DNA of 43,809 nt from positions 1 through 43,809 of the forward strand of contig JAGGVJ010000038.1 in the NCBI GenBank assembly GCA_021158055.1. Direction: 5' to 3'. Below the pieces are notes generated by a model that worked only from the letters and a program-made list of their open reading frames with translations, did no database searches and was not told the origin of the DNA. Below, one piece after another: positions 17,219-27,290 of the stretch (its first letter is position 1; every line of letters begins with the position of its first letter). The DNA is from Candidatus Iainarchaeum sp. (GTDB taxonomy: Archaea > Iainarchaeota > Iainarchaeia > JAGGVJ01). Position numbers and translations under genes: made by a program.

Positions 17219-20115
17219 ATTATTTTTTCAGTTGATATTTCGGCTGAAGTGATTTTTATCCTGTCTCCGGGCGATGCGCTTCCAATGTCTGCGATGCACA
17301 TTTCCCCGGGCGCGAGTCTGCTTAGTGTCTGGCTTGAGACGTCAAACCGCTGGTTTTCAATCACGTATACAATTGTCCATCTGTCAAGCATTGCTGTGCT
17401 GAACTGGTCAGTCGACTGCATGTTTGCCCTTAGTTTTATGACTGAGGCGTTTTGGTCAAGCAGCCCTCCGTTTGAAAGGTTTGTCTGAATCGGGTTTCCG
17501 GATTCGTTTAAGAGGTCCACGGTCAGCGTTGTGTTGTTTGAGTCCTGGGTTGCTGGCAGCCAGGAAACAGAGGTCCATGAGACAAGGTTATTTGGGGCAA
17601 TTGAAAAGGAGATGATTGTTCCGTTTGAGTCATATTTTTTCGTGTATTTGTATATGAGGTAGTCGTTTTCACATGAAATGTATACTGACGGGTGGTCGAC
17701 TGCAAGTGACCTTGTTTTGTTCCCAAGGCACACGTTCAGAACGTCAAACAGGTTGTAATCGTTTTTTGTGTAGATTTTTACTTGTCCTCCGCTGTTTCCC
17801 GCGTAGATGAAGTCGTCATCAACAGCCACGGGGTTGATGGTGGATGGCACCAGAGCAGTTTTGTTGAGGTCTACTGTGACCATGTCTGTGCCGGTGTTGT
17901 TGTCGCTGTTTGTGACGCTTACTACGATCGTGTTTAGGCCGGGATCCAAAAAGATTTGTTTTTGAAATACCCCGTAGGTGATCGGAAGGTAATAGTCGTC
18001 TCCGTTCAGTGTTAGTGTTCCGTTGGGTGTTGTGGTGTCGTCGACTAATCCGGTGACGGTTATTGTGTCGTCACCAACAACTGTTCCGTTTTTTGGGGAG
18101 ATGATGTTTACGAGTACACTGTTGGTGGTCAGGAATACGCTTATTTCTTTTGAGGAGGTTTTTCCCTGCGGGCTTGTTGCAGTGATTTTTATTGTGTTTC
18201 CACCTTCTTCGAGCGTGATGTTTTCAACGAAGACGCCGTTGGTTACAGGTATTGTGGTGTCTGTTCCGTTTAGAGTGAGGGTCACGTCAGTGATTCCGGT
18301 GTTGTTTACTGCACCTGCAAGGGTTTGCTGCGAGTTTGAGTAGGTTTCGCCATGAATCGGGGAGTTTATAGTTATTATGGGGATGCTTGCGTCGTACAGG
18401 ACGTTTATGAGTGCGCTTGAACCGGTGTTTGTTGCTTTGTCTGTTGCGCTTACGAAGATTAAATTGTTTCCTTCTTCAAGCACCGCGGAACCGCCGAAAG
18501 TCATGCTGCTTACTGAAATTTGTTTGGGGTTTCCGTTCAGTGTCAGTGTTGCCTGGCTCATTTCCTGATCTTCGTCTGAGATTGTCCCGGTCACTATCAG
18601 GGTCTGTTCTCCTGTGCTGTACCCGTCTGCGGGAAAGTTGATTGTTATGTCAGGGGGAGCCATGTCAACATAGACATTTATTATCGGGCTTGTTCCGGTT
18701 TTTCCGCTGAGGTTTGTGCCGACTGCTTTTATTTCGTTGTTTCCGAGAGAAAGCGTGAGGTCTTTTGTGAATACTCCTGAAGTTACATTGGCTGTTCCGG
18801 CGCTGATTTCGTTTATAAACAGGTCCACTGAGCTGACGTCTGTGTCATTGACTGTTCCGTTTATCGTCTGGCTGTTGTTGTTTGTCCAGGTGTTGTTTGG
18901 AGGAGAGGTGATGGTCAATTCAGGCAGTTCAGGGTCAAGTGTCACTGTGATTTCATCGAACCCGGTGTTGTTTGCCTTGTCTGTCAAGGACACTCTTATG
19001 GTGTTTGAACCGCTTTCAAGTGCAATGGGCTCGCTGAAGTTTCCGTTTGTTATAGGGATTGTGCTTTCTGAGCCGTTGATCAGCACTGTCGCCTCTGTGA
19101 TTGTCAGGTCGTCTGATGTTCCGGCAAGCGTCTGGTTTGGGTCCGGAACAATTGTCCCGTCAAGTGGGCTTGTTATGTTTACCGCGGGGTTTGTTATGTC
19201 AAGCACTATGGCGATTGTCTGGCTTGTCCCGGTGTTTCCAAAAGTGTCTGTTGCTGTGACTGAGATTGTGTTTGTGCCGACAAGAAGGGTTACCGGTTGG
19301 TTGAAGGCGAGGTTTGTCACGCTTATTTGAGTGGGAACCCCGTTTAACCTGAGGACTGCCTGCGATATTGTTGTGTCGGAATCGTCAATTGTCCCTGTTA
19401 CGTTTCTTGCGAAGTTGTTTGTGTAGGTTCCGTTTGTCGGATTTGTTATGGTGATTATCGGGGCGTCTGTGTCAGTGTAGTCTCCGGTCAGGGTCAGGTC
19501 GTCTATTGCAAAGCCGTTGTAGACTTTTTTGTTATCTGAACCCATATGGAATCTTATTTTTGTATTGCTTTGCCCGTTCAGTGCTGAGAGAAGGAATGTT
19601 TTTTGTTCCCATGCCGTGCTGTCGTCACACCATCCCTGGACATATCCAAGTGGGTTTGTGTCGCTTGTTATTGTTTCTGTGTAGCCTCCTTCAGGGAATA
19701 CTTGTGTCCATGTGCTTCCTCCGTTTACTGATATCTCAACTATCGCTCCGTCGTTGCAGTCTTTGAACTGGCGGTATTGCCAGTATGTCAAGACAATGTT
19801 GTTGTAGTTTTTCAGGTCAAGCGGGGGGGTTTCTGCCCAGGAGTTTTCATAGAAGTTGTATTCTCCGGTCGGGTTTGTCTGCATTACAAATGAGTCTGTG
19901 TGTGCGGCACCCGGTTCTATTGTGGGGGTCCCTCTTGCCCATGAGTTGTTTGGTCCCCCGACAGTCCACCCGCTTTCGAATTCAAAACCCTCCTGAAAGA
20001 TCACTGCTCCGGATCCGGTTTGGAGTTGAAGGATCGCGATAGTCAGGATTAGGGTCGCTAATGAAATGAGTTTGGTTTTTGCCTTGATTTTTTCTCTTTT
20101 GTTTGCGTGTTTCAT
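17215..20115 (-). CDS. Large secreted surface protein: N-terminal jelly-roll-like domain, six Ig-like repeats, partial beta-propeller
   Basis: Signal peptide LISLATLILTIAILQLQTGSGA; six modules of about 88 aa with PxITIxxPxNGT...VTGTIxD...LNGxxxxIxVTNGxF...LExGxNTIxVxATDxxGNTG; C-terminal INPVAVDDDFIYAGNSGGQVKIYTKND. Confidence 0.85.
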   Translation of the reverse strand: MKHANKREKIKAKTKLISLATLILTIAILQLQTGSGAVIFQEGFEFESGWTVGGPNNSWARGTPTIEPGAAHTDSFVMQTNPTGEYNFYENSWAETPPLDLKNYNNIVLTYWQYRQFKDCNDGAIVEISVNGGSTWTQVFPEGGYTETITSDTNPLGYVQGWCDDSTAWEQKTFLLSALNGQSNTKIRFHMGSDNKKVYNGFAIDDLTLTGDYTDTDAPIITITNPTNGTYTNNFARNVTGTIDDSDTTISQAVLRLNGVPTQISVTNLAFNQPVTLLVGTNTISVTATDTFGNTGTSQTIAIVLDITNPAVNITSPLDGTIVPDPNQTLAGTSDDLTITEATVLINGSESTIPITNGNFSEPIALESGSNTIRVSLTDKANNTGFDEITVTLDPELPELTITSPPNNTWTNNNSQTINGTVNDTDVSSVDLFINEISAGTANVTSGVFTKDLTLSLGNNEIKAVGTNLSGKTGTSPIINVYVDMAPPDITINFPADGYSTGEQTLIVTGTISDEDQEMSQATLTLNGNPKQISVSSMTFGGSAVLEEGNNLIFVSATDKATNTGSSALINVLYDASIPIITINSPIHGETYSNSQQTLAGAVNNTGITDVTLTLNGTDTTIPVTNGVFVENITLEEGGNTIKITATSPQGKTSSKEISVFLTTNSVLVNIISPKNGTVVGDDTITVTGLVDDTTTPNGTLTLNGDDYYLPITYGVFQKQIFLDPGLNTIVVSVTNSDNNTGTDMVTVDLNKTALVPSTINPVAVDDDFIYAGNSGGQVKIYTKNDYNLFDVLNVCLGNKTRSLAVDHPSVYISCENDYLIYKYTKKYDSNGTIISFSIAPNNLVSWTSVSWLPATQDSNNTTLTVDLLNESGNPIQTNLSNGGLLDQNASVIKLRANMQSTDQFSTAMLDRWTIVYVIENQRFDVSSQTLSRLAPGEMCIADIGSASPGDRIKITSAEISTEKIM

Positions 20116-20167
20116 TTGATTCCCTTTGATTTTTTTGTCTGCCTGTATTTTTTATAAGATGTCAAGT

Positions 20168-21283
20168 TTATGAGTTATCCAGTGTGGCAAGCAGGTCCCA
20201 TGTGTCTTTTTCAAACACGTGTACCTTGTTGTCTTCGGTCGCCGCGTAGATTCTTGATACGTCGCTTTTTACTGAAGTCACTTGCGCTGTCCCGGTGATT
20301 ATTGAGGTTGTCTGTTCCCAGTTGCTTTTGCTTACCACTGCAATTGACCCGTCCTGGAGCCCTGCGTAAAGGTATTTTGTGTCAGCGTAAATGGAGTTTA
20401 TTCCTACTTCCCCTAGATCTATTTTCCTGACGCGGTTCCATTCCTTGTCTGTGAGCGTGATTATTGTGTATGCGTTGTCTCCCGCGTACACGAAGTTTAT
20501 GTCGGAAAAAACAGCATCAACAGTGTTTTCCGTTGGTTCGGTGGCGGTGAAGGTTGTTGTCAGGTTCAGGTCGATCTTGTCATACACGAGCACTTCATCG
20601 TCTTCTCCAACCACGTAAATGTAATTTTCATCCCCGTGGATTGATTTGAGCTGGTCTGTCGGCTCTGCCGCCGCATTCAGGATGTAAACTGCCCCTGCAG
20701 AAGGGTTTGATCTGTCGTAGATGTTGATTATTGATCCGTTTGCCGCACTGTATTCTACGGCGTATATTTTTTCATTGTCTGTGTAAACGGAGTTGATTTG
20801 GGCATTTATATTGTATGCGTCTGACAGTGGGTTTTCGGACTGGAAGTCTGGAGGATATGTCAGGTTCAGTGTAGCTTTTCCCCCGCCTATTGTTGTGTTT
20901 GTAAGTATTTCTTCTTTGGTCTGGTCATTGAAGTGGTCTTCCCAGGTAAGCGAAGCCAACTCGGTGTTTCCTTCAACAGAGTAGCACGGCACAAGATTAT
21001 TGTTTACATAGACAGCTATTTTTGTGATGTCCTGCAGGCCTTCGTTGAATACGATTGCTTTGTTGCCCTGCAGCCCAAGGGTGATGTTTATTCCGCTTTT
21101 TTCAATTTGGGTGTCCAGCCTGGTTTTCACTGAACCTGTAATCCTGTTTACTTCGTCCTGGCTCCACACCCACAACAGGATAAAGGTGGAGACGGATATC
21201 CCTACGAGAAGCACGCTTGCTATTGTGGAGCTCAATGCTTTTTTGTCTTTGAACCGGTTGAGTTTGAGTCTGCTAATAGTCAT
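20168..21283 (-). CDS. Pilin-like N-terminus fused to a beta-propeller domain
   Basis: KALSSTIASVLLVGISVSTFILLWVWSQDEV class III-type N-terminus; repeated blades INSVYTDNEKIYAVE / LKSIHGDENYIYVVGEDDEVLVYDK / INSIYADTKYLYAGLQDGSIAVVSK / VTSVKSDVSRIYAATEDNKVHVFEK. Confidence 0.8.
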   Translation of the reverse strand: MTISRLKLNRFKDKKALSSTIASVLLVGISVSTFILLWVWSQDEVNRITGSVKTRLDTQIEKSGINITLGLQGNKAIVFNEGLQDITKIAVYVNNNLVPCYSVEGNTELASLTWEDHFNDQTKEEILTNTTIGGGKATLNLTYPPDFQSENPLSDAYNINAQINSVYTDNEKIYAVEYSAANGSIINIYDRSNPSAGAVYILNAAAEPTDQLKSIHGDENYIYVVGEDDEVLVYDKIDLNLTTTFTATEPTENTVDAVFSDINFVYAGDNAYTIITLTDKEWNRVRKIDLGEVGINSIYADTKYLYAGLQDGSIAVVSKSNWEQTTSIITGTAQVTSVKSDVSRIYAATEDNKVHVFEKDTWDLLATLDNS

Positions 21284-21776
21284 ATTTTGCAGACCTCTCA
21301 AGGGTGCTGATGAATATTGTTTTCCCGTCAAGGGTTTCATTGTCTGTGGCTCCGTTGCAGTCTATGTTGAAGTAGCATGCGGTGCCTGATTCTATTGAGT
21401 TGCAGGCACTGCCGTCAAGTTCCATGATTGCGGTCGGCACTCCGGACCCGGGAGAGTATTGGGTGCCGTCAAAAAACGCCTTGGGTTCTGTTCCGGTTGC
21501 GGTCCCTGCATTGTATACAAATACGGGCGCGCTGTTTGCACTGCAGTCTATTGGTGGTGGTTTTATGTCAAGGTCTATTCGCAGTTTGCTTATCTGCGTG
21601 TTGAGGTTTAAGTCCATGTCTGACTGGAGTCCTGCAAGGGAAGCGTTTGCCCAGTAATAAGTGGTTACCATAAGTGATGCGGCAGCGCTTACCAGAAGAA
21701 CTGTTGATATTATTTGGTTTACTGCGCGCCTGTCGTTTTTTAGTCCTTTTTTGCGCGTTTGTTTTTGAAAAAGCAT
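21273..21776 (-). CDS. Archaeal pilin-like protein
   Basis: LKNDRRAVNQIISTVLLVSAAASLMVTTYYWA N-terminus. Confidence 0.7.
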   Translation of the reverse strand: MLFQKQTRKKGLKNDRRAVNQIISTVLLVSAAASLMVTTYYWANASLAGLQSDMDLNLNTQISKLRIDLDIKPPPIDCSANSAPVFVYNAGTATGTEPKAFFDGTQYSPGSGVPTAIMELDGSACNSIESGTACYFNIDCNGATDNETLDGKTIFISTLERSAKYDY

Positions 21777-21954
21777 GGTTTCACCTCATAAGGTAAGATT
21801 CAAGAAGTTCTTTTTGTTATTAATTACTTTCTTTTTTGCGAAACGATAGTGTAATTTTTTGGCTTTTATCACGCCAGGCGTTTTTCAGGATTTTTTGCAT
21901 TGGCTGGGCAATTTCCGAAGTGTTAAATACTTTTTAAGCCGTATTTATCAGTGT

Positions 21955-22899
21955 ATGGGGAATTCAGGTATTTTTTTCAAAGCGGTTGCACTGGTCGCAT
22001 TTTTTTTGTTGGTCATGTTTTTGTTGAATGTGCAGTTTTCTTTTCCTTCTCAGGAGGAAGACGGGATCTCAAAGGCTGAGGCGCTTGAAAGGGCAAGGGG
22101 TGTCTTGAGGGATTCTAATTTTTCAGGTGAGATAAAGGATTATATTGTGACTCCTGTCAAGGGCGGCTTTGACGCGCGGTTTTTTTTCTTCCCAAGAGAT
22201 TGGGTTGTGTTGCCGGGTTTTGTTGTGACCGGAAAGCAGGTGATTGTTTCTTCGCAGGGAACGGTTCTTGAGGTAAGGGATTTTGTTTCGGAAAACGATG
22301 TTGTCTTGGTTTCCAGTGTAAAAGGTGTTTTGGAGCATTCGGAGAGCAATTTGGAGCACTCGACCGGCAATGGCAATTTTCAGGAGAGTATTTTTTCAGA
22401 CAGGCGGGTTTCTTTTATCGGAAAGTTTGTTTCAGAAGACCTGTTTACTGATTTGACGTCTGAGATCAAGGTGATTGATTCAAAAGACTGTGTTTCAAAG
22501 GATGTCGGTTTTGAGCTGGGCAGGGTGTATCAGGTTTTTGGACGGGTTTCAGAAAATGTGTTTTTGCTTGAAAAGATTTCTCCATCTGTTTTTTCCATGC
22601 CTTCAGCCGTTGAGACTGAAAGGAGTTTTGATTTCAACACCACTGTTTTTGAAACCGGAAAAGTTTTTTCTTCCTTGCACCCGGGCAGGAAACCGGTGTG
22701 TGTCTTGGCTTACAGGAATGTGGGGGTGTGCCCGGCGGAAGTCCCGGACTGTGTTTTCACAGAAGAGCATCTTTATGAGTGGGTTGGCGTTGCAGAGTAT
22801 GTTGATTTGGATTCAGATTCATCCCGCCTGAGTGCAGTGGTGTTTTCCATTAACGGGACCCCGAGACAGACAGCTGATGTTAGCGGAAGTATCTGTTAG
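21955..22899 (+). CDS. Hypothetical secreted/membrane-anchored protein
   Basis: ATG at 21955; N-terminal TM VALVAFFLLVMFLLNVQFSF; long soluble domain. Confidence 0.65.
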   Translation: MGNSGIFFKAVALVAFFLLVMFLLNVQFSFPSQEEDGISKAEALERARGVLRDSNFSGEIKDYIVTPVKGGFDARFFFFPRDWVVLPGFVVTGKQVIVSSQGTVLEVRDFVSENDVVLVSSVKGVLEHSESNLEHSTGNGNFQESIFSDRRVSFIGKFVSEDLFTDLTSEIKVIDSKDCVSKDVGFELGRVYQVFGRVSENVFLLEKISPSVFSMPSAVETERSFDFNTTVFETGKVFSSLHPGRKPVCVLAYRNVGVCPAEVPDCVFTEEHLYEWVGVAEYVDLDSDSSRLSAVVFSINGTPRQTADVSGSIC

Positions 22900-22989
22900 T
22901 ACTTGTTTTGTTGCAGCACCTCATCATTTTTGCAAAAAGCGGGAATGCAAGACAACGCTTTAATAAGAGATTGTTCTTTTTTTCTCTTA

Positions 22990-23786
22990 TGGCTGGTGTC
23001 AGGCAGGAAAAGTATCACGATGATTTTGTAAAATCCGGGATAGAGGGTTTTGATGACCTTTTTACCAGGAAAGGAATCCCTGTCGGGCTCCCAAGGGGTT
23101 CTGTTGTTCTTTTATCCGGTTCTTGCGGTGCTGGAAAAAGCATTTTTTCTGCGCAGTTTCTTTACAAGGGGATTATTAATTGCAGGGAGCCCGGGCTTTA
23201 TGTGTCAGTTGACGAGACCACTGACAACCTCTGGAAAGTCATCTATATGTTTAATTGGGCTAAAGAGCACCCTGATGCTCTTCGCAGGAAAGGGTTGCTT
23301 CACAATATGCAGATGATCGGATCCCGCACCCATTCAAGAAAAGACACTCAGGTCAATTATGAAACTTATCTTCGGAAGCTTGAGTTTGCAGAGTTTTTGA
23401 AGAAGCTGAAACAAATTGTTGCCACATATAAAATAAAACGCCTTGTGATTGATTCTTCTTCACAGCTTTCCATGCATTTTAAGACAGAGCTTGAGAGGAG
23501 GTCCGGCCTGATAAGGCTGATCAACCTGCTTAAAAGACTTGACTGCACGTCAATTTTTACTTCCGAAATTTTTGAGAGGGGGCCGATTACTTATTCCCGC
23601 CTTGGCATGGAAGAGTTTTTGGCTGACGGGGTTATTGTTTTGCGCCACACTGAAGCGAGAACAGGGCTTCGAAGGCACATCCTTGTCAAGAAAATGAGGG
23701 GCTTGCGTCACGATGAGGATTTTCACCCGTTTGTGATTGATGAAGAGGAAGGGGTCAGGATTTTCCCGCAGGAAAAGGTTTTCTGA
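22990..23786 (+). CDS. KaiC/RadA-like RecA-superfamily ATPase
   Basis: SGIEGFDDLF, Walker A SGSCGAGKSIFSAQFLYKG, Walker B IKRLVIDSSSQL. Confidence 0.8.
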
Positions 23787-23787
23787 T

Positions 23788-24546
23788 TTAGGAAGGGATT
23801 TCTTTTTTTGGAGTTATTTCCTCAAAGTTTTTTTCAATGTATTTGAGTTTGAGGGCCAGGCCCGAGTCTATTAAGTCGAAGGGCAGCCATTCGTCTTCAA
23901 GCCTTACGGCGTGTCTTCTTACCCTGATGTAGTTTTTGGTTTCTTCTCTCCGGAATTCCAGTGTAAAGTCTGTCAGGTGTTCGGCTGTGATTTCTATGTT
24001 TTTGTCAAACATGTTTTTGCTGAGCAGCGCAAATAAAACCATGCTGTGTTTTTTTATCATGGCGCGCAGAGCGTGAATGAACCGGAATACTGCGTCTGGC
24101 GGGTTGTAGAGCAAAAGGGTTGAAAGCGAGTCAATTACTAGAAAGCAGGTGTTTTTTGTTGCCGCGAACTTTTCGCATTCTTCTTTTATTTTCACGCTAA
24201 GCATGTTCAGGTTTGATAGGTCTTCAGTGTTGTGTTTTTGTTCGAATGTCCATGAGTAGGCGTCTATTATTGAAGTTTTTTTTGGGTCCAGTTTCCACCC
24301 GAATCTTTTGATGGTTTTTTTTGTGGTTTCCAAAGAGTTGTCTGTTGTAATTATGATTGTGTTTGTTTTTTCGTTTTTGCCGTTGAAAAGAATTTGTTCC
24401 ACAAATATTTCTTTTTCTTTTCTTGGCGGCCCCAAGACAAGTATGGTTGACCCGGCAGTTATTCCTCCGTTTAGCAGCTCGTCAAATTCTTTTATCCCGG
24501 TTTTGATTTGCTTCCCGGAAGTTTCTTTGTTTGTTGCAGCGTTCAT
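23788..24546 (-). CDS. KaiC-like RecA-superfamily protein with degenerate Walker A
   Basis: TGIKEFDELLNGGITAGSTILVLGPPRKEKEIFVEQILFNG lacks GK[ST]; Walker B-like CFLVIDSLSTLL retained. Confidence 0.75.
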   Translation of the reverse strand: MNAATNKETSGKQIKTGIKEFDELLNGGITAGSTILVLGPPRKEKEIFVEQILFNGKNEKTNTIIITTDNSLETTKKTIKRFGWKLDPKKTSIIDAYSWTFEQKHNTEDLSNLNMLSVKIKEECEKFAATKNTCFLVIDSLSTLLLYNPPDAVFRFIHALRAMIKKHSMVLFALLSKNMFDKNIEITAEHLTDFTLEFRREETKNYIRVRRHAVRLEDEWLPFDLIDSGLALKLKYIEKNFEEITPKKEIPS

Positions 24547-24789
24547 TAAATAGAATTAGCTGAAAGGGGTTTTTAATCGTTTTGAGGGGTTGACAGTTGC
24601 CGGAGTTATGTTGGCAATTTCAGGTGCTGAAAGATAAAAAGAGATTTGGCAGGTTTTGGAAATGTAATAACAATATAAATAAATAGATAGAGAGGTATAA
24701 AATATTAACTAAGAATGCTTATAATATGGATTTTAACAAGCAATGACCACTTAAAGTGTTGCGGTCTTGTTTTTGCAGGGGTGGGTTGA

Positions 24790-26076
24790 ATGAGTTTGTC
24801 AGGAAGGTTTTTTGGGTTGATTGCAATTGGTGTAATGTTGTTTGCGGTGTCGGGTGGGGTTTCAGCAGAGGCCTCAAGCGAGCCGAGTTCTGCGTTTATT
24901 GTGTTCCCGTTGAGCATGGAGGAAACAGCAGTATTTCCGGAAGTGATTGAGCCCGGGGAAAAAGGGGTGATTATAACTGCAAATATCCGGCACAATGACT
25001 TTAAGGACACTGTAGAAAACCTGAAGGGCATAATGCATTTTTCAAGCCCGTTGAAGTCGGTCGGTTTAAATACGGTGGAGGTTGGTGACCTCAAGCCCAA
25101 TGTCACAACCACGCTTGGTTTTGGCGCGGATGTGTCAGCGGTTGCAAAACGCGGCACTTACAAGCTTACTCTTGAACTGATTTACGATTACCTTGGCAAT
25201 GTCGGGATAAGCCAGAAGTTCCCGGTAACCGTTGTTGTTACGGGCTCGCCGGTACTTGATTTGACTGATATAAACATTTTCCCAAAGACCGCTAATCCCG
25301 GAGACTCTGTTAAGATAGAGGCGGTTGTCAGAAACACGGGAACGTATTCTTCAAAAAACACTTTTGTGTCGCTTGAACCCATAGAGCTCGCGTTTGGTTT
25401 AACTTCTGCTGCTGCAATGCCTGCGATGTCTTCGCAGGTGTTTATAATCCCGAGAAGCGAGCTTAAGGTGTTTGTGGGCAACTTGGGTGTCGGGGAGTCA
25501 AAGACTGTGTCGTTCATGCTTGATATTGACCCGTCAGCTGTTCCTTCAGTTTATCCCTTGAGTCTGAAGGTCGAGTCTGAAGGGATAAGTGAATTGGAGT
25601 TGATTGCGCTTGACGTGCAGGGCGAACCAGAGCTCACACTGGCAACCGCTGAAACAGATATTGACAAGATTGTTGCAGGGGGGGATTTTTCTCTTTCGAT
25701 ACAGCTTGACAACATCGGTTCGGACGGTGCGCTTGCAACAGAGGTTTCTGTGGAAAATGATGTCGGGTTCCTTGGACGGGCCACTGCGTATGTCGGAACA
25801 ATTGATGTGGATGACTCGGGTTCGGCAATATTTGATTTTTCAGTTCCAGTAGATATGGAAGCCGGCAAAAAGGTTTTGGAAGTAAAAGTGACTTACCTGG
25901 ATGAAAACAGGGAGCCGCATTCAATGATAAAACGGGTTGAGCTGTTTGTTTTTGAGGCTCCGCAGGCAGCGGACATGACTCCGATCCTGTTGGTCGTCGC
26001 GGCGCTTGTTGCGGGTTTTTTTGCTTTTAAGTTTCTGCAGAGAAGAAGAAAACTCAGGCAAATCGGGGTTAAGTGA
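24790..26076 (+). CDS. COG1361-like (S-layer/CARDB-type) secreted protein with C-terminal TM anchor
   Basis: Signal peptide; VEVGDLKPNVTTTLGFGADV, repeated Ig-like modules; C-terminal PILLVVAALVAGFFAFKFLQRRRK. Confidence 0.75.
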   Translation: MSLSGRFFGLIAIGVMLFAVSGGVSAEASSEPSSAFIVFPLSMEETAVFPEVIEPGEKGVIITANIRHNDFKDTVENLKGIMHFSSPLKSVGLNTVEVGDLKPNVTTTLGFGADVSAVAKRGTYKLTLELIYDYLGNVGISQKFPVTVVVTGSPVLDLTDINIFPKTANPGDSVKIEAVVRNTGTYSSKNTFVSLEPIELAFGLTSAAAMPAMSSQVFIIPRSELKVFVGNLGVGESKTVSFMLDIDPSAVPSVYPLSLKVESEGISELELIALDVQGEPELTLATAETDIDKIVAGGDFSLSIQLDNIGSDGALATEVSVENDVGFLGRATAYVGTIDVDDSGSAIFDFSVPVDMEAGKKVLEVKVTYLDENREPHSMIKRVELFVFEAPQAADMTPILLVVAALVAGFFAFKFLQRRRKLRQIGVK

Positions 26077-26108
26077 TGGCCTGCTTTGCAGGTTGAGGGG
26101 GTTCTTCT

Positions 26109-27290
26109 GTGTTTAAAGAAGCCTTGTTGAATCTTTCCCGGCGCAAGAGCCGCACTGTTCTTGCGTTGGTAGGGATAATTCTCGGCGTTGCGGCAATCAT
26201 AACTTTGGTTTCCGTTGTTGACGGCGTTGCTTCAAATGCCGAGGATTATCTGAGCGAGTTCAAGGGAATCAGCGTCACGCAAAAAGACGTTGTAACTCCG
26301 TTGTATAGCAGCTTTGACAGTGAATTTTTGAACAAGGTAGAAAGTATTCCGGGAGTGAATATTGTTGTTTCTGCAGTTGTCGGCCTGTCAAACGTTACCG
26401 AGCAAAAGAGGGGCGTTCGTTTTTCAAAAGAGAGGACAATGATGCAAATGACCTCGGAGATTGTTTCTTTGCTTGGTGTTGATCTGAAGAATTATTCAAG
26501 GGTGCACGGAACCGTCACCCCGTTAATCGGTGAACTTGAGGAAGGGCGCAACCTTAAAATGGGGGATGTGGGAAAGACAGTTATCTCAAGGGAGTTGGCA
26601 GACAACTACCGCAAGAGAATTGGCAATTCAATTGAACTGGCTGATAAAAAGTTTGATATTGTGGGAATTTCCAAGTCCGGGGTTTCGTTTGGCGGAATGA
26701 TGTCTGGTACTGCCGTTGTTTCAATTGATGACGCACGGGAAATGCTTGATTTGGAAAAAGACAAGGTGGGGCTATTGTATGTTGAGCCCATTGATTTTTC
26801 TAACACGAAACAGGTTGCAAACAGGATTAATTTTGTGTACGGGGATGATCTGGAGGCAAATATCCAGGGTGATTTTTTAGGGCAGGCAATGGGTATTTTT
26901 TCAAGCCTTCGTTCCCTTGTGTATGTTGTCGGCGCGATTTCTGCAATAGTTGCGGGAATCGGCATCCTTAACGTGATGCTTATGAGTGTTCTTGAACGGA
27001 CCAGGGAGTTTGGCACTTTGAGGGCTGTCGGCTGGTTGAGTTCGGATGTCATGAAGATGGTTTTGTTTGAGTCGGTTCTGCTTGGGGTGATCGGGGGTTT
27101 GCTTGGGTTGCTTTTCGGGGTTTTTATCTCGTTCCAGATTACTGCGTTGAGCGGTCTGAATACATTGGTGTCTTTTGAAGTGTTGTTTTTCAGTTTTATG
27201 TTTGCGTTGGCGGTGTCTGTTTTGGCAGGGATTTACCCTGCTTTCAGGGCGTCTAAAATGAGTGTTATGGAGGCGCTTAGAAATGAATGA
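26109..27290 (+). CDS. FtsX/MacB-like ABC transporter permease
   Basis: EALLNLSRRKSRTVLALVGIILGVAAIITLVSVVDGV; C-terminal MLMSVLERTREFGTLRAVG, GIYPAFRASKMSVMEALRNE. Confidence 0.88.
   Translation: MFKEALLNLSRRKSRTVLALVGIILGVAAIITLVSVVDGVASNAEDYLSEFKGISVTQKDVVTPLYSSFDSEFLNKVESIPGVNIVVSAVVGLSNVTEQKRGVRFSKERTMMQMTSEIVSLLGVDLKNYSRVHGTVTPLIGELEEGRNLKMGDVGKTVISRELADNYRKRIGNSIELADKKFDIVGISKSGVSFGGMMSGTAVVSIDDAREMLDLEKDKVGLLYVEPIDFSNTKQVANRINFVYGDDLEANIQGDFLGQAMGIFSSLRSLVYVVGAISAIVAGIGILNVMLMSVLERTREFGTLRAVGWLSSDVMKMVLFESVLLGVIGGLLGLLFGVFISFQITALSGLNTLVSFEVLFFSFMFALAVSVLAGIYPAFRASKMSVMEALRNE

Noticed and set aside
18023-20042. Plus-strand ORFs opposite the Ig-repeat protein
   Set aside because: Antisense shadow ORFs; the minus-strand frame has clear domain repeats
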